Shown here: positions 1 to 12,714 of the stretch, piece by piece
Position numbering within the stretch: the first letter of the stretch is position 1
How the letters are laid out: each line of letters starts with the position of its first letter
Origin: Inia geoffrensis
Lineage: Eukaryota > Chordata > Mammalia > Artiodactyla > Iniidae
Assembly (NCBI GenBank): GCA_036417435.1
Contig: CM070905.1
Location: 16,717,592-16,781,591 of the forward strand
Reading direction: 5' to 3'
DNA: 64,000 nucleotides
Program-made: the position numbers and the translations under genes
The notes under the pieces: model-generated
The model's database searches: none
Seen by the model: only the letters and a program-made list of their open reading frames with translations
Told to the model about the DNA's origin: nothing

Positions 1-100
1 AAGAGAAAGAACTATCCAGAGGACAAACTTAGGCTTCAGCTTCTGAGATGAATGAAAACGGTTTTAGCTCTCAAAGCTGTAGCTATGGAGCAGCTAGTCC

Positions 101-265
101 TCAAGGCACTGAGTTAATGATGTGGCTGATTGCTTCTATGCACAGAGTCATTATGACTGATACTGGGCAAGTTGCTTAACCTCTTTTGGTCCCAGTTTCC
201 TCATCTGTAAAATGAGGAGATCGGAACAGATGACTTCCGAAGTCCCTTACAGGTCTAACATTTTA
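101..265 (+). repeat. MIR SINE relic
   Basis: The segment around 165-220 matches the MIR consensus in its recognisable part: 'ctgggcaagt..cttaacctctt', then 'tttcctcatctgtaaaatgagg'. MIR is an ancient tRNA-derived mammalian SINE, long immobile. The ends are diffuse, so boundaries are approximate and no target-site duplication is visible. Confidence 0.75.
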
Positions 266-2755
266 TGATTTAATGCCTGACTGGCAATGCATCCTCTTAA
301 GTGCCACTGTGCATAGCCATGCATGACTTGAAACATTCCTGTGCAGGGTGCCAGCTTGTCTTCATGATGGAAAATAAAGAGAGTTAGCTTTAAACAAAAC
401 AGTGAAGTAATCCAAGTTTTATTTAATCTTCTGTAAGTTTTGTTTAAACTGACTCTCATGCCCTTTTAAATTCCCTTTCAGGCAACCTGGGTTTCCTTGC
501 ATTCGCTCATTACCCTCTCTTCACACTTTGCTTTCAAAGGCATATTGGGCATTGGTAAAAATGTAAGCAATGTTTATTGGATAACTGATAATCTCCTTAA
601 GGTGACACTAACACTAAGTGCAGACAACAATTAAAAATCCAGGGGAAGAGCCTGGATAATCAGGTTTAGAATACCAAGCAAAACATTGGCAACACATTTG
701 AGAACTTGCCCAAAAGGGCTGGAGATATGCTCGGTAAAACTGAATGAATGAGAACGCCGATCCTCAAACACATGCTCACATGACCCAGAAGAATATCAAA
801 ACATGCTGTCATAAGGGGCTAAAAAAGTTCAAGCGTAGTGAGTTTGGGGTACAAAAATACTGAAATAATTGTAACCACACTGTCATGGGGGTATGTAGGC
901 ATATAACCAGGGGAAATCCTGGCAGACTCCTTCCCACTGCACTTGAAATCTTACCTTGAAATCTTCCTCTAAGGCTGACTCCTGAGGAAAACCTAAATCA
1001 GTTGGTCTAGAATCCCTGAAGGCTTAGCTGTATTTTTCTGAACACCCTTCCAAACTTCCTTCCATTTCCTAAAGAGGAACCCTTTGAAGGGCCCTGAGCT
1101 GGTGGGGAGAGATGGAGGAGCATGTGTCCAGGACTTATTGGCTTTAACCCGGACACCTGAACTTGGAGCCTCCTTTCCTGAGCACTGGTTTGCCTCCACA
1201 CCTAGGTCACTTCCCCGTGCTTCTGGCTCTTCTCCTCCATTTTGTAACCACACATGGTCAAGCACATGGTCATGTTCCAATGTTTTCGACCATCTACCTA
1301 AACCCGAGTGACTTAGAGTTTCTATAGTCACAGTCCTGTCATCTAGAACGTCTAGTATCAGGTCTTCAAGACAGAGAATAACTGAAAAGGCTCCCAGATA
1401 ATTCAAGTAAGAGGCAGAGACATAGAAGAATAGGAAAGCACAGCAAGAATCCTTGTGCTAGGCTGTAGTGGGTAACATGAGTGAGTCAAAATTCAGAATT
1501 TGAACATTGCCTCTGAATACATGTATTAGTGGATATATAAAAATACAGTTGTAATAATTGACATAATTTAAAGATAATATAAGTAATAATAAAGGAAAAT
1601 GATTTTTTAAAACTTGTCTTTACTATGAAAGAATAATAGTAACTTCAAAAATGTACATAAATTTTTCCAAGTGCCTAATATTACATAAAATAATGACATT
1701 ATGTAGCAATTAATCTATCATATTACTAACAACTTATAGCAGTTTGCTCTGAGTTTTGTATGATTACAACATTAAATTCTGGTCAAATATGCTATGATTC
1801 TATGTCTTTATGGTTCATTTTTGGAGGAAGTATAGTTATCTGTTCATAACTCAAAAAGAAATTAAAGGGAAGAGTGAATGATTAAACTGTTTTGTTTATA
1901 GATTCAGTCTGAAAGATAAACGAATATTGGCCTCTTTAAGATCTCCACTGAGAGTAAAACTACTGCTTTTATTCATTTTCAAAACATTAGAACTAAGCTA
2001 TTCTTGTGTGAACTGGGATGCAGCTCAGCAGCCCAGGTTTTGTTCTTAATTGTTCCCTTCATGCAGACATGGCCTGGAAGAAAACCAACAACTTGATCAT
2101 TTTATTTCTATATCCACTGGCTGGAATAAACCCAGGTTGAATATTTTAAAATAATCACAGCCAATTTTGCTTTACTCTTCAATGATTTTATATTGAATAC
2201 AGAATTTAGAGTCCCTTATAAAATTATCAAGGGGTGTTCTAAGAGATTCAGATGAAGCCTTTGATTAATTTTAACTCCAGTTCACTCTTCATATTTTAGC
2301 AAAGTGTGAAAACCTACACTGCTTTCCACCTGTCCTTGGCTCTTCATAGACTAGCTACTGGTCAGAGATAATGGGCAGCATATCTAGATGTGCCGGGATA
2401 CGGCTGAAAGGAGGACACGGTACATCTAATCTAACTAATTCAGGGACCAACAGAACACAGCACTACTATGAAGCACAGAGTAGGCCACACATTTTCAAAA
2501 AAAATCCCCTACTTCAGGTAGAGGGGGACATAGGAGCGAGTGATTGATGATAGTTTACGAAGACAATGACAAAGAGATGCTATAAAAGTGAGAATAGCAT
2601 GAGGGTAGAAAAGTGTTTTCAAACTTTTAACCATTCATGTTACAACTTGATGCGTTTGCCACATCCACATACCACCTGAACCTGTAATTTAAGTAATTTT
2701 ACTTAAATATATTTAAATAGACTCATTTAAATAATTTTTAAAATTAGCCTCTTAC
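266..2755. other. Non-coding stretch, nothing assigned
   Basis: No open frame with protein-like composition, no splice-flanked exon and no repeat I can name. The part around 1000-1400 is richer in G+C than its surroundings and open in several frames, but both strands read as low-quality proline/serine/leucine text without motifs. 1500-2300 is AT-rich. Confidence 0.5.
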
Positions 2756-3010
2756 TCTGAGTTAATATCCCTGGTCACCATGCTTCCCTTCCTTACATCC
2801 ACATCCCTTGAGATCTTTCCATCAAGAGGTAGAGTCTACTTCTCCATCCTTAGAATCTGGGTAAGCCCTGTGACTCACTGTGGCCAATAAAATGTGGTAG
2901 AAACAATGTTATGCCATTTCTGAGATGTTACGCCTTAAGAGAATTTATGCACTTCTTCTTTCTGCTGGGACCTCTGCCTCCACCATGGACTAGTTTGCTA
3001 TAGTAATGAC
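2756..3010. repeat. Ancient interspersed repeat relic, family unassigned
   Basis: The run 'ccctgtgactcactgtggccaataaaatgtggtagaaacaatgt..' followed by 'ccttaagagaatttatgcacttc' resembles a widespread old mammalian repeat with the phrase 'gtgact..ggccaatagaatgtgg'. I cannot say which LTR or DNA-transposon family it is, and the ends are not defined. Confidence 0.4.
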
Positions 3011-3985
3011 TAATTAACACAACCATCTACAACTTTTGTAGTCCTCCTTCCTCAGTTGAAGATGACCTTGGATTGAGGAGGATGGAACCTTAGCAGAAAC
3101 AGTAAGGAGCATTTATTTTCCTTTCATTGCTGATCATTTCTTCCTTTATAGAGAGGTCAGACTTCTACTTAAGGAGTCTTAAGGAGGTTGATTTTGAGGT
3201 AAGACCTGCTTATAAGGTGCATTTGGCTCTAGAGGAACAAAGAGAAGACAAAGCAGCACTATGAGAAAATAAAGGAGAGACTTGCCACTATGGATGGGCC
3301 TGGGGTCTAAATTAATAGGGGTCAAGATGAACTTTATTAAAGCTCAGCTCAGCTAAAAGGAAAACAGACCTGGATAAAGAACAGAAATACTGTTTAGGAA
3401 CATAGTATGCATTTAGCTGATGTGTCTTTAGAGATAACATTGAGATGTGTTAATATAGTTAATTTTTGTTTGTTTGGAGTCTCATATGAGAACAGTACTA
3501 GAGTTAGGTGGCAGAATATCTATGCTAGGATTTCCCAATATGATGGACATATCCAATATGACAATTACTCTATCCGCCAAGTCTAGGGGACAGATACCAG
3601 TGCTAGAAAATTGAGTGGGAATACGTAAGTGAAGATTCTAAGAGAGTTTTCAGTGTGCTTTGAGTTTCCTTTTTCTTTCTACCCACAAAGGAAGGAGGTG
3701 CTTCCTCCAAATAAACCCAGGTGATGTGAGAAATTCAAGATGAAATTTTAAAGTATACATAGACCTGTGGTTAATTTTTTTCTGGAAAAAGTTAAAAGTG
3801 ATAATCCAGCTGAAGCTGCCTATGAGAGACAATGGAGAGGAAATGCCTATGAGAGGAAATGGTTAAAATGGGAGCGAAAAACCTGTGGAAAAGCCTGACG
3901 ATCACTATCTTGGCCAGGTGATCATGTTAACATCAATGATTACAAATCATGTAGGTAGTTGTGTATTCTTGATATGATGTGATGA
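3011..3985. other. Non-coding stretch, nothing assigned
   Basis: AT-rich, purine-rich sequence without a recognisable repeat or gene. The open frames here are short and compositionally random. Confidence 0.45.
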
Positions 3986-4458
3986 AAGTGGCACTTTATT
4001 TCTTGGTCTTCTTGCCTCCAAACCCATAACCCCAGTCTCATTATGAGAAAACCATCAGACTAATTCCAATGGAATGGCATCCTAAAATATACTAGACCAG
4101 TACTCCTCAAAACTTTCAAGGTCATCAAAAACAAGAAAAGTCTGGAAAACTATCACAACCAAGAGAAACCTAGGAGATATAAGAATTAAATGTAATGTGA
4201 TTTCCTGGATGGATCCTGGAACAGAAAAAAATTAGGTAAAAACAAGGGAAATACAGATCAACTATGGATTTTAATTAATTATATCAATATTGGTTCATTA
4301 ACTGTAGCAAATATACTATACTAATATAGTATAAGAGGTTATTAATGTGGGAAATTGTGTATGGGGAAAAGGGTGTGATGCGGGAACTCTGTACTATCTG
4401 CTCATTTTTTTCTGTAAATGTCAAACTGTTCTAAAAGATAAAGTCTATTAAAAAAAGT
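3986..4458 (+). repeat. Ancient L1M 3' UTR relic
   Basis: The right part ('gaactctgtactatctgctc..ttctgtaaatgtcaaactgttctaaaagataaagtctatt' followed by an A-run at 4450-4456) is typical of the 3' end of old mammalian L1M elements. The left part, with 'actcctcaaaactttcaaggtcatcaaaaacaagaaaag', fits the same type of 3' region. The copy is diverged and 5' truncated. The L1M subfamily is not determined and the left boundary is approximate. Confidence 0.55.
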
Positions 4459-5269
4459 GGTAGCATATGGATGCGTAGAAGAGCCCATCAAATGGATGGT
4501 GAGTTTACCATGATTTCCCTCCATTATCTCCAAGACTAAACTCAATTCAGCCTAAAATCCTGAAGTGGACATCAGAGCAGATAGAATTTTAGGAGAAGCC
4601 CTCTAGCTCTGGCTCAAGGATCAAGAAAGAGTCTTCTAAAATTCAGATACAATGGGGGTATTCCCCATTTTTTATTTCTCTTCTTTTTCTTTTCTTTGTT
4701 TTCTTTCATTCTAGCCTCCAAACAATCCAATAATTTAATAGCAACAGGGGTGATGGGAACCCACAGAAGCCTAACACTCTGAAAGAAAGGAAACTTTCTC
4801 TCCTTATCAGAGGAGTTATGACCCCAGAGGGCAAGGGAAAAACTCTTGTTACTTCTCTGTGTCTCTGTCCTTCTGTCCCTTGACCCCAGACACAGGCATA
4901 GTCCAAAGTACATAAAACAACAAGGTACATAAAGCCTGGTTTCCTCAATGGAGTAGCCCAAAGGGAGTACTTAGAAGATTGTAGAGAGGGAAGAACATGG
5001 AACTCCTGGGCTCATCTCTAAGCTGAACATGTATGAAATTGACATTAAACAGAGTACATAGACTCTGATAACCAAACTGTGGAATGGACCACCATTCTGG
5101 CCACTGGGTGGTGCACACATGGCATAGATCCTAAAAGTAGGGCTAAGGCTTTAAAAACTGAACTGATACTGGAATCACAATCCAGAGAAGGTAGGTCAGG
5201 ACTTAACAGTCTGAACCCAATCAGGATGATTGCCTCATTAAAAATATAATTAGTATTATCTACATAAAT
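4459..5269. other. Non-coding stretch, nothing assigned
   Basis: No gene-like reading and no repeat named with confidence. Minus-strand open frames at 4614-4961 and 5045-5287 lack domains or splice context and are probably chance. Confidence 0.4.
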
Positions 5270-6141
5270 TAAGGCAAACAGTCCCATAACATAAAATTCA
5301 AAAAGTTCAGCATATCATCCAAAAGTACTTAGTCTATGAAGAACAAGAAAAATCTCAACTTGAATGAAAAAGAACAATCAGACTTCAACAATGCGATGAA
5401 ACAGATGTATCATTTTTCTATCTAAAGAAGAGCCATATGGACATTTTAGAAGTGAAAAACATAATAACCAAAATTTTTTAAAAAATTCAATGGATTAGCT
5501 CAATAGCACAATAGGGAAGACAGAGGTAAGAGTCAGTGAATTTGAAGATAAATCAGTAGAAATTATTCAGTATGAACAACAAAGTGTAAGTTGATGGAAA
5601 AAATTAAATAGAGCCTCAAGGACATATGAGAAAATACAAAAATGTCTAATATTTTTGCTATGAGTGCCTGAGAAAAAAGAGAAAGAATGCAGAGCAAAAA
5701 AAAATTGAAAAAAATAGAGATTGAAAACATCTCAAATTTGTCAAAAGAATAAACCTACAGATTCAAGAAGCTCAGCAAATCTTAAAGAAGAGGCCCCCCA
5801 ATCCACATCTATACATATCATAAGTAAACTGCTTACAACCAAAGATAAAGGAAAAAATCTTAAAAGCACCCAGGGGAAAAGAATGTATACTTTTACTGAA
5901 ATGATGTTTCAAATGACTGTGGATGTCTCGTCAAAAGGCCTGGGGCCAGGGCTTCCCTGGTGGCGCAGTGGTTGAGAGTCCGCCTGCCGATGCAGGGGTC
6001 GCAGATTCATGCCCCGGTCTGGGAAGATCCCACAGGCCACGGAGCGGCTGGGCCGGTGAGCCGTGGCCGCTGAGCCTGCTGCGTGTCCAGAGCCTGTGCC
6101 CCGCAATGGGAGAGGCCACAACAGTGAGAGGCCCGCATAAC

Positions 6142-6176
<35 letters not shown>

Positions 6177-7480
6177 TGGGGCCAGACAAATGAGCAACAA
6201 TATTTCTAGAATGTTGACTGAAAAGAAGTATAATGCAGAATTCTATATCCAGCCAAAATATCCTTCAGGAATAGAAATGAAATAAAATATTCTTAGATTA
6301 CGGAAAACTAAGAGGATTTGTTAGTTGCAGACATGCTATAATAGAATTGTAAAAAAATTCTTAAGACAGGAGAAAATTGATACCAAAAGGAAACTTGGAA
6401 CATCAAGAATGAAGGAAAAGCAACAAAAAAGGTAAATATCAGCGTGAATATAATAGATTGTTCTCCTCCTACTTAGTTGTATAAAATATGTTTTGACAGT
6501 TGAAAGCAAAAATTATAACACTGATGAGGTTTTCAATGTTTGTGATGTAATGCATAAATGGCTACAACATAAAGCAGTGGGGAGGGTAAAAGGATCTATA
6601 TGACGGGAAGGTTCTCCTTGAAGTAGTACAAACATCAGTAAAGTTAAACATGTGTATTCAAGTTAAGATGGAAAAAACCTGTTTATCATGAAATATAACA
6701 AAGTGTAAATAAAATACATATGTATAATTTAAAGAATAAAAAAATGTGTATTCAAATGCCTAGAGAAACCTCTAAAAATTGTACAAACGGATATGCAAAT
6801 TAAAACTTCCATGAGATACTTCTGTCTACTTATTAGAATGGCTAAAATAAATATATCCTGACAACACCAAGTGCTAAAGAGGAAGAGGAGCAACTGGAAC
6901 ATTGCTGGAGGGAATGAAAAATGGGCCAGCCATGCTGGAATACAGTTTGGCAGTTTCTTGTCAAGTTAAACTCCCACTTATCATGTGACCTACAATCTCA
7001 CTTTTAGGTGTTTAGAGAAATGAAAACTTATGTTCACACAATTGTACACAAAAGTTTATAGCAGCCAAAATGGCCTTCTGTGGGTGAATGGATGAACAAA
7101 TTGTAGTACATTTATACAATGGAATACTACTCAGCAGTGAAAAAAGCCAGGAGCTATTGATATATGCAACATCTTAGAAGGATCTCAATAGCGTTTTGCT
7201 GATGGAAAGAACCCATTCTCAGAAAAGTTACATTCTATTTACTTAACATTCTTGTAAAGAAAAAACTACAGATCAGATCAGCAAGTTGCCAGGTTTAAGG
7301 GTGGAAGAGAGTGTGATTACAGAAGGATAGCAAAAGAAAGTCTTTTAGGGTGATGGAACTGTTCTGCATCCTGATTATGGTGGTAGCTATACAAATTTAA
7401 ACTTTTTAACAGTCACAGAACTGTATACACACACGTTAATTTTATTGTATGTTAATATAAAAAAGTATATTTTTAAAAGG
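5270..7480 (+). repeat. HAL1-like / old L1M relic (ORF1 region followed by L1 3' end)
   Basis: From about 5290 the text follows the ORF1 region of old L1M/HAL1 elements: 'agaaaaatctcaacttgaatga', 'ggctcaatagcacaat' style phrases, 'aaacctacagattcaagaagctcagcaaa', then a C-terminal ORF1 stretch with 'ttctatatccagccaaaatatcc' around 6240. From about 6790 the text matches the very end of L1 ORF2 and the 3' UTR ('gaatggatgaacaaattgtagtaca..acaatggaatactactcagcag', 7085-7138). The endonuclease and reverse-transcriptase parts that should lie between are absent. ORF1 joined directly to an L1 3' end is the HAL1 ('half-L1') plan, though two adjacent L1M fragments would look similar. The copy is full of stops and is interrupted by a CHR SINE at 5950-6174. 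Confidence 0.5.
5950..6174 (+). mobile_element. CHR-type SINE, long form
   Basis: tRNA-derived SINE starting GCTTCCCTGGTGGCGCAGTGG, with a Pol III A-box-like TGGCGCAGTGG near the start, a decayed B-box-like region (6004 onward, 'agattcatgcc'), a body to 'gaggcccgcataacgt' and an A-tail of about 30. It is flanked by an 11-bp direct repeat CCTGGGGCCAG at 5939-5949 and 6175-6185, the mark of L1-type target-primed insertion. It sits inside the HAL1-like relic, so it is the younger element. Open frames crossing it on both strands come from its GC-rich body and A-tail and are not genes. Confidence 0.93.
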
Positions 7481-7592
7481 TATTCACAGAGATAAGAACA
7501 AGATTAAAACAAGAGGAGCCAAATGAAATCTATACCTCTCTGAGCATCGGAGATAATAATACAGAATATCCTGTTATAAAAAATATCTTTTG

Positions 7593-7804
7593 GGCTTCCC
7601 TGGTGGCGCAGTGGTTGAGAGTCCGTCTGCCGATGCAGGGGACGCGGGTTCGTGCCCCGGTCCGGGAGGATCCCACGTGCCGTGGAGCGGCTGGGCCCGT
7701 GGGCCATGGCCGCTGAGCCTGTGCGTCCGGAGCCTGTGCTCCGCAGCGGCAGGGGCCACAGCTGTGAGAGGCCCGCGTACCGCAAAAAAAAAAAAAAAAA
7801 AAAA
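7593..7804 (+). mobile_element. CHR-type SINE, long form
   Basis: Same SINE type as at 5950, with intact A-box-like TGGCGCAGTGG and B-box-like GGTTCGTGCCC, ending 'cgcgtaccgc' plus an A-tail. The target-site duplication core ATATCTTTTG is at 7583-7592 and 7805-7814. The body is close in sequence to the copies at 44.5, 49.9, 52.5 and 53.0 kb, implying a recently active subfamily. Confidence 0.93.
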
Positions 7805-7814
7805 ATATCTTTTG

Positions 7815-8525
7815 AACTTGAGAGGTCAGAGAAAGCAACCCAACAGTGCTAAATTCCCAGAATGCTCTTCATCTGTTGGCCAGATCAAATTAAACAAATC
7901 ATCAGGACAGATGGCATTCACTCCAAATGTTTTGAAGGAACCCTTTCAATGAGAATGTGGTTCATATCCTCTCGAGTTTTTCCAGTCATAACCTGTTTCA
8001 CCTCTGAATTGCCAGGTACCAGAGCACCTACAGACCTTTTTATTTTCTGGCCATTTAACGACAATCATAAGCACTTATAAATGTGAAATATAAATTAATG
8101 ATATTGGAATCCAAAAAGGGAGGGAGAAATTTAGATTGCCCCTATAGTATTCAGAGAATGCTTTTTCATAAGTTATCCTGAAATAGTTCTATCTGATATC
8201 CTGTGGAGGGGAGAGGCAAAGATGAGTTTTATAATGAGGACCACTGATGTCCTGGATGCCAATCTCCAAGACCTTGTGAAACTATCAAGCAGAGGAGGAA
8301 AGCACCTGCAATCATGAAGTGAATTTGAGATAATATAGGGTACACACATAATTGCGATAAAAATAGGAGGAAAAGAGACATGCTGTAATTGAATTGTATT
8401 ACAGCATGGGTAACACAGAAATGAGAAATTGATGAAAAATTCTGAAAGTTTTCCCTTATAATTATGCCTTGTATGCATATTTATTCATTACCTTCAGTGG
8501 AGAAAGGAAATGAAATGAATAAATG
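7815..8525. other. Non-coding stretch between SINE and L1-A
   Basis: AT-rich sequence with no named repeat and no credible exon. The 8173-8478 minus-strand open frame has no recognisable domain. Confidence 0.4.
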
Positions 8526-8539
8526 TAAGATAAAGTTTT
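8526..8539. repeat. Target-site duplication of L1-A, 3' side
   Basis: TAAGATAAAGTTTT here pairs with TAAGACAAAGTTTT at 14151-14164: 13 of 14 bases match. The two copies bracket the whole minus-strand L1, so the element inserted in its present short form or shrank only internally. Confidence 0.75.
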
Positions 8540-8902
8540 CTTTTTTAAACATCTTTATTGGGGTATAATTGGTTTACAATGTTGTGTTAGTTGCTGTTAT
8601 ATAACAAAGTGAATCAGCTATACAAATACATATATCCCCATATGCCCTCCCTCTTGCGTCTCACTCCCCCCCTCTCTAACTCACCCCTCTAGGTGGTCAC
8701 AAATCACCTAGCTGATCTCCCTATGCTATGCACTGGCTTCCCACTAGCTATCCATTTTACATTTGGTAGTGTATATATGTCAGTGGCAACTTCTCACTTC
8801 GTCTCAGCTTACCCTTCCCCCTCCCTGGGTCCTCACTCCACTCTCTACGTCTCTGTCTTTATTCCTGTCCTGCCCCTAGGTTCTTCAGAACCATTTTTTT
8901 TT

Positions 8903-11900
8903 TTAGATTCCATATATATGCATTAGTATATGGTATTTGTTTTTCACTTTCTGACTTACTTCACTCCGTATGACAGACTCTATGTCCATACACCTCACTA
9001 CAAAAAACTCAATTTCGTTTCTCTTTATGGCTGAGTAATATTCCATTGTATATATGTTCCACATCTTCTTTATCCATTCATCTGTCTAAGCAACTTAGGT
9101 TGCTTCCATGTCCTGGCTATTGTAAATAGAGCTGCAATGAACATTGTGGTACATGACTCTTTTTGAATTATGGTTTTCTCAGGGTATATGCCCAGTAGTG
9201 GTATTGCTGGGTCGTATGGTAGTTCTATTTCTAGTTTTTTGAGGAACCTCCATACTGTTCTCCATAGTGTCTGTATCAATTTACATTCCCACCAACAGTG
9301 CAAGAGGGTTCCCTTTTCTCCACACCCTCTCCAGCATTTATCGTTTGTAGATTTTTTGATGATGGCCATTCTGAATGGTGTGAGGTGATAACTCACTGAA
9401 GTCTTGATTTGCCTTTCTCTAATGATTAGCGGTGTTGATCATCCGTTCATGTGTTTTTTGGCTATCTGTATATCTTCTTTAGAGAAATGTCTACTTAGGT
9501 CATCTGCCCATTTTTGGATTGAGATGTCTCTTTTTTGATATTGAGCTGCATGAGCTGCTTGTATATTTAGGAGATTAATCCTTTCTCTGTTGATTCATTT
9601 GCAAATATTTTCTCCCATTCTAAGGGTTGTCTTTTGGTCTTCTTTATGGTATCCTTTGCTGTGCAAAAGCTTTTAAGTTTCATTAGGGCCCATTTGTTTA
9701 TTTTTGTTTTTATTTCCATTTCTCTACGAGGTGGGTCAAAAAGGATCTGGCTATGACTTATGTCAGAGTGTTCTGCCTATGTTTTACTCTAAGAGTTTTA
9801 TCGTGTCTGACCTTACATTCAGGTCTTTAATCATTCTGAGTTTATTTTTGTGTATTGTGTTAGGGAGTGTTCTGATATCATTCTTTTACATGTAGCTGCC
9901 CAGTTTTCCCAGCACCACTTATTGAAGAGACTGTCTTTTCTCCATTGTATATTCTTGCCTCCTTTATCAAAGATAAGGTGACCATATGTGCGTGGGTTTA
10001 TCGCTGGGCTTTCTGTCCCGTTCCATTGATCTATATTTCTGTTTTTGTGGCAGTACCATACTGATTACTGTATCTTTGTAGTATAGTCTGAAGTCCAGGA
10101 GTCTGATTCCTCCAGCTCCATTTTAACTTCACAAGGGAGCTTTGGCTATTCGGGGTCTTTTGTGTCTCCATACAAATTGTGAAATTTTCTGTTCTAGTTC
10201 TGTGAAAAATGCCATTGGTTGTTTGGTAGGGATTGCATTGAATCTGTAGATTGCTTTGGGTAGTAGAGTCATTTTCACAATGTTGATTCTTCCAATCCAA
10301 GGGCATGGTATATGTCTCCATCTCTTTGCATCATCTTTATTTTCTTTCATCAGTGTCTTATAGTTTTCTGCATACAGGTCCTTTGTCTCCTTAGGTAGGT
10401 TTATTCCTAGGTATTTTATTCTTTTTGTTGCAATGGTAAATGGGAGTGTTCCTTAATTTCTCTTTCAGATTCTTCATCATTAGTGTATAGGAATGTAAGA
10501 GATTTCTGTGCATTAATTTTGTATCCTGCTACTTTACCAGATTCATTGATTAGCTCTAGTAGTTTTCTGGTAGCATCTTTAGGATTTTCTATGTGTAGTA
10601 TCATGTAATATGCAAACAGTGACAGCCTTACTTCTTCTTTTCCGATCTGGATTCCTTTTATTTCTTTTCTGCTCCGATGGCTGTCGCTAAAACTATGTTG
10701 AATAATATTGATGAGAGTGGGCAAACTTCTCTTGTTCCTGATCTTAGAGGAAATGATTTCAGTTTTTCACCATTGAGAACAATGTTGGCTGTGGGTTTGC
10801 CATATATGGCCTTTATTATGTTAAGGTAAGTTCCCTCTATGTCTACTTTCTGCAGGGTTTTTATCATAAATGGGTGTTGAATTTTGTCGAAAGCTTTCTC
10901 TGCATCTATTCAGATGATCATACGGTTTTTCTCCTTCAATTTCTTAATATGGTGTATCACACTGATTGATTTGCGTATATTGAAGAATCCTTGCATTCCT
11001 GGGATAAACCCCACTTGATCATGGTGTATGATCCTTTTAATGTGCTGTTGGATTCTGTTTGCTAGTATTTTGTTGAGAATTTCTGCATCTATGTTCATCA
11101 GTGATATTGGCCTGTAGTTTTCTTTCTTTATGTATCAGGGTGAAGGTGGCCTCATAGAGCGTTCCTCCCTCTGCTATATTTTGGAAGAGTTTGAGAAGAA
11201 TAACGTGTTAGCTCTTCTCTAAACGTGTCATAGAATTCACCTGTGAAGCCATCTGGTCCTGGGCTTCTGTTTTTTGAAAGATTTTTTATCACAGTCTCAA
11301 TTTCTGTGCTTGTGATTTGTCTGGTTATATTTTCTATTTCTTTCTGGTTCAGCCTCAGAAGGTTGCGCTTTTCTAAGAATTTCTCCATTTCTTCCAGTTT
11401 GTCATTTTATTGTCATATAGCTGCTTGTAGTAGTCTCTCAGGATCCCCTATATTTCTGTAGGGTCAGCTGTTACTTCTCCTTTTTCATTTCTAATTCTGT
11501 TGATTTGAGTCGTCACCCATTTTTCCTTGATGAGTCTGGCTAATGGTTTATCAATTTTGTTTATCTTCTCAAAGAACCAGCTTTTAGTTTTATTGATCTT
11601 TGCTACTGTTTCCTTCCATTCTTTTTCATTTATTTCTGATCTGATCTTTATGATTACTTTCCTTCTGCTAACTATGGGGTTTTTTTGTTCTTCTCTAATT
11701 GCTTTCAGTGTAAGGTTAGGTTGTTTATTTGAGATGTTTCTTGTTTCTTCAGGTAGGATTGTATTGCTATAAAATTCCCTGTTTGAACTGCTTTTGCTGC
11801 ATCCCATAGGTTTTGTACCATCGTGTTTTCATTGTCATTTGTGTCTAGGTATTTTTTGATTTCCTCTGTGATTTCTTCAGTGACCTCTTGGTTATTTAGT

Positions 11901-12656
11901 AGTGTATTGTTTAGCCTCCATGTGCTTGTATTTTTTACAGTTTTTTTTCCTGTGATTGATATCTAGTCTCACAGTGCTGTGGTCGGAAAAGATACTTGAA
12001 ATGATTTCAATTCTCTTAAATTTACTAAGGCTTGATTTGTGACCCAAGATATGATCTATTCTGGGGAAAGTTCCATGAGCACTTGAGAAGAACATGTATT
12101 CTGTTGTTTCTGAATGGAATGTCCTATAAATATCAATTAATTCCATCTTGTTTAATGTGTTACTTAATGCTTGTGTTTCCTTATTTATTTTCATTTTGGT
12201 TGATCTGTCCATTTGTGAAAGTTGAGTGTTAAAGTCCCCTACTATGATTGTGTTACTATTTCACCTTTTATGGCTGTTGGCATTTGCCTTCTATATTGAG
12301 GTGCTCCTATGCTGGGTGCATAAATATTTACAATTGTTATATCTTCTTCTTGGATTGATCCCTTGATCATTATGTAGTGTCCTTTTTTGTCTCTTGTAAT
12401 AGTCTTTAAAGTCTATATTGTCTGATATGAGAATTGCTACTCCAGCTTTCTTTTGATTTCCATTTGCATGCAATATCTTTTTCCATGCCCTGACTTTCAG
12501 TCTGTATGTGTCCCTAGGTCTGCAGTGGATCTCTTGTAGAAAGCATATATACGCATCTTGTTTTTTCATCCATTCAGCCAATCTATGTCTTTCAGTTGGA
12601 GCATTCAATCCATTTACGTTTAAGGTAATTATCGATATGTATGTTCCCATTACCAT
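8903..12656 (-). pseudogene. L1-A ORF2 pseudogene (endonuclease / reverse transcriptase)
   Basis: In an active L1, ORF2 nicks target DNA and reverse-transcribes its own RNA there. Here the start ([16 protein letters not shown]) and the endonuclease Glu (LQEIH) are recognisable at the N-terminus. Many stops and frame changes follow, leaving open pieces at 12291-12656, 11892-12212, 11448-11807, 11152-11388, 10910-11098, 10416-10867, 10031-10350 and 9070-9396. The polymerase box FADD reads FAYY (codons at 10605-10616), so both catalytic aspartates are gone, and the motif A region has a stop just before IDAEKAFD (near 10910). The cysteine-rich C-terminal segment ([18 protein letters not shown]) is still readable at 9290-9345. 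The equivalent of the normal terminal stop is at 8903-8905. Not functional. Confidence 0.9.
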
Positions 12657-12714
12657 TTTCTTAATCGTTCTGGGTTTAGTATTGTAGGTCTTTTCCTTCT
12701 CCTGTGTTTCTTGC

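Noticed and set aside
5950..6174. SINE heads as functional tRNA genes
   Set aside because: A- and B-box-like sequences are present, but there is no cloverleaf with an acceptor stem and the element runs into a SINE body with an A-tail. Same for the other nine copies.
5923..6285. Open frames through SINEs and A-tails (also at 7530-7952, 44497-44784, 49836-50135, 52391-52757, 52885-53253)
   Set aside because: They owe their length to the GC-rich SINE body and poly-A/poly-T reading as lysine or phenylalanine.
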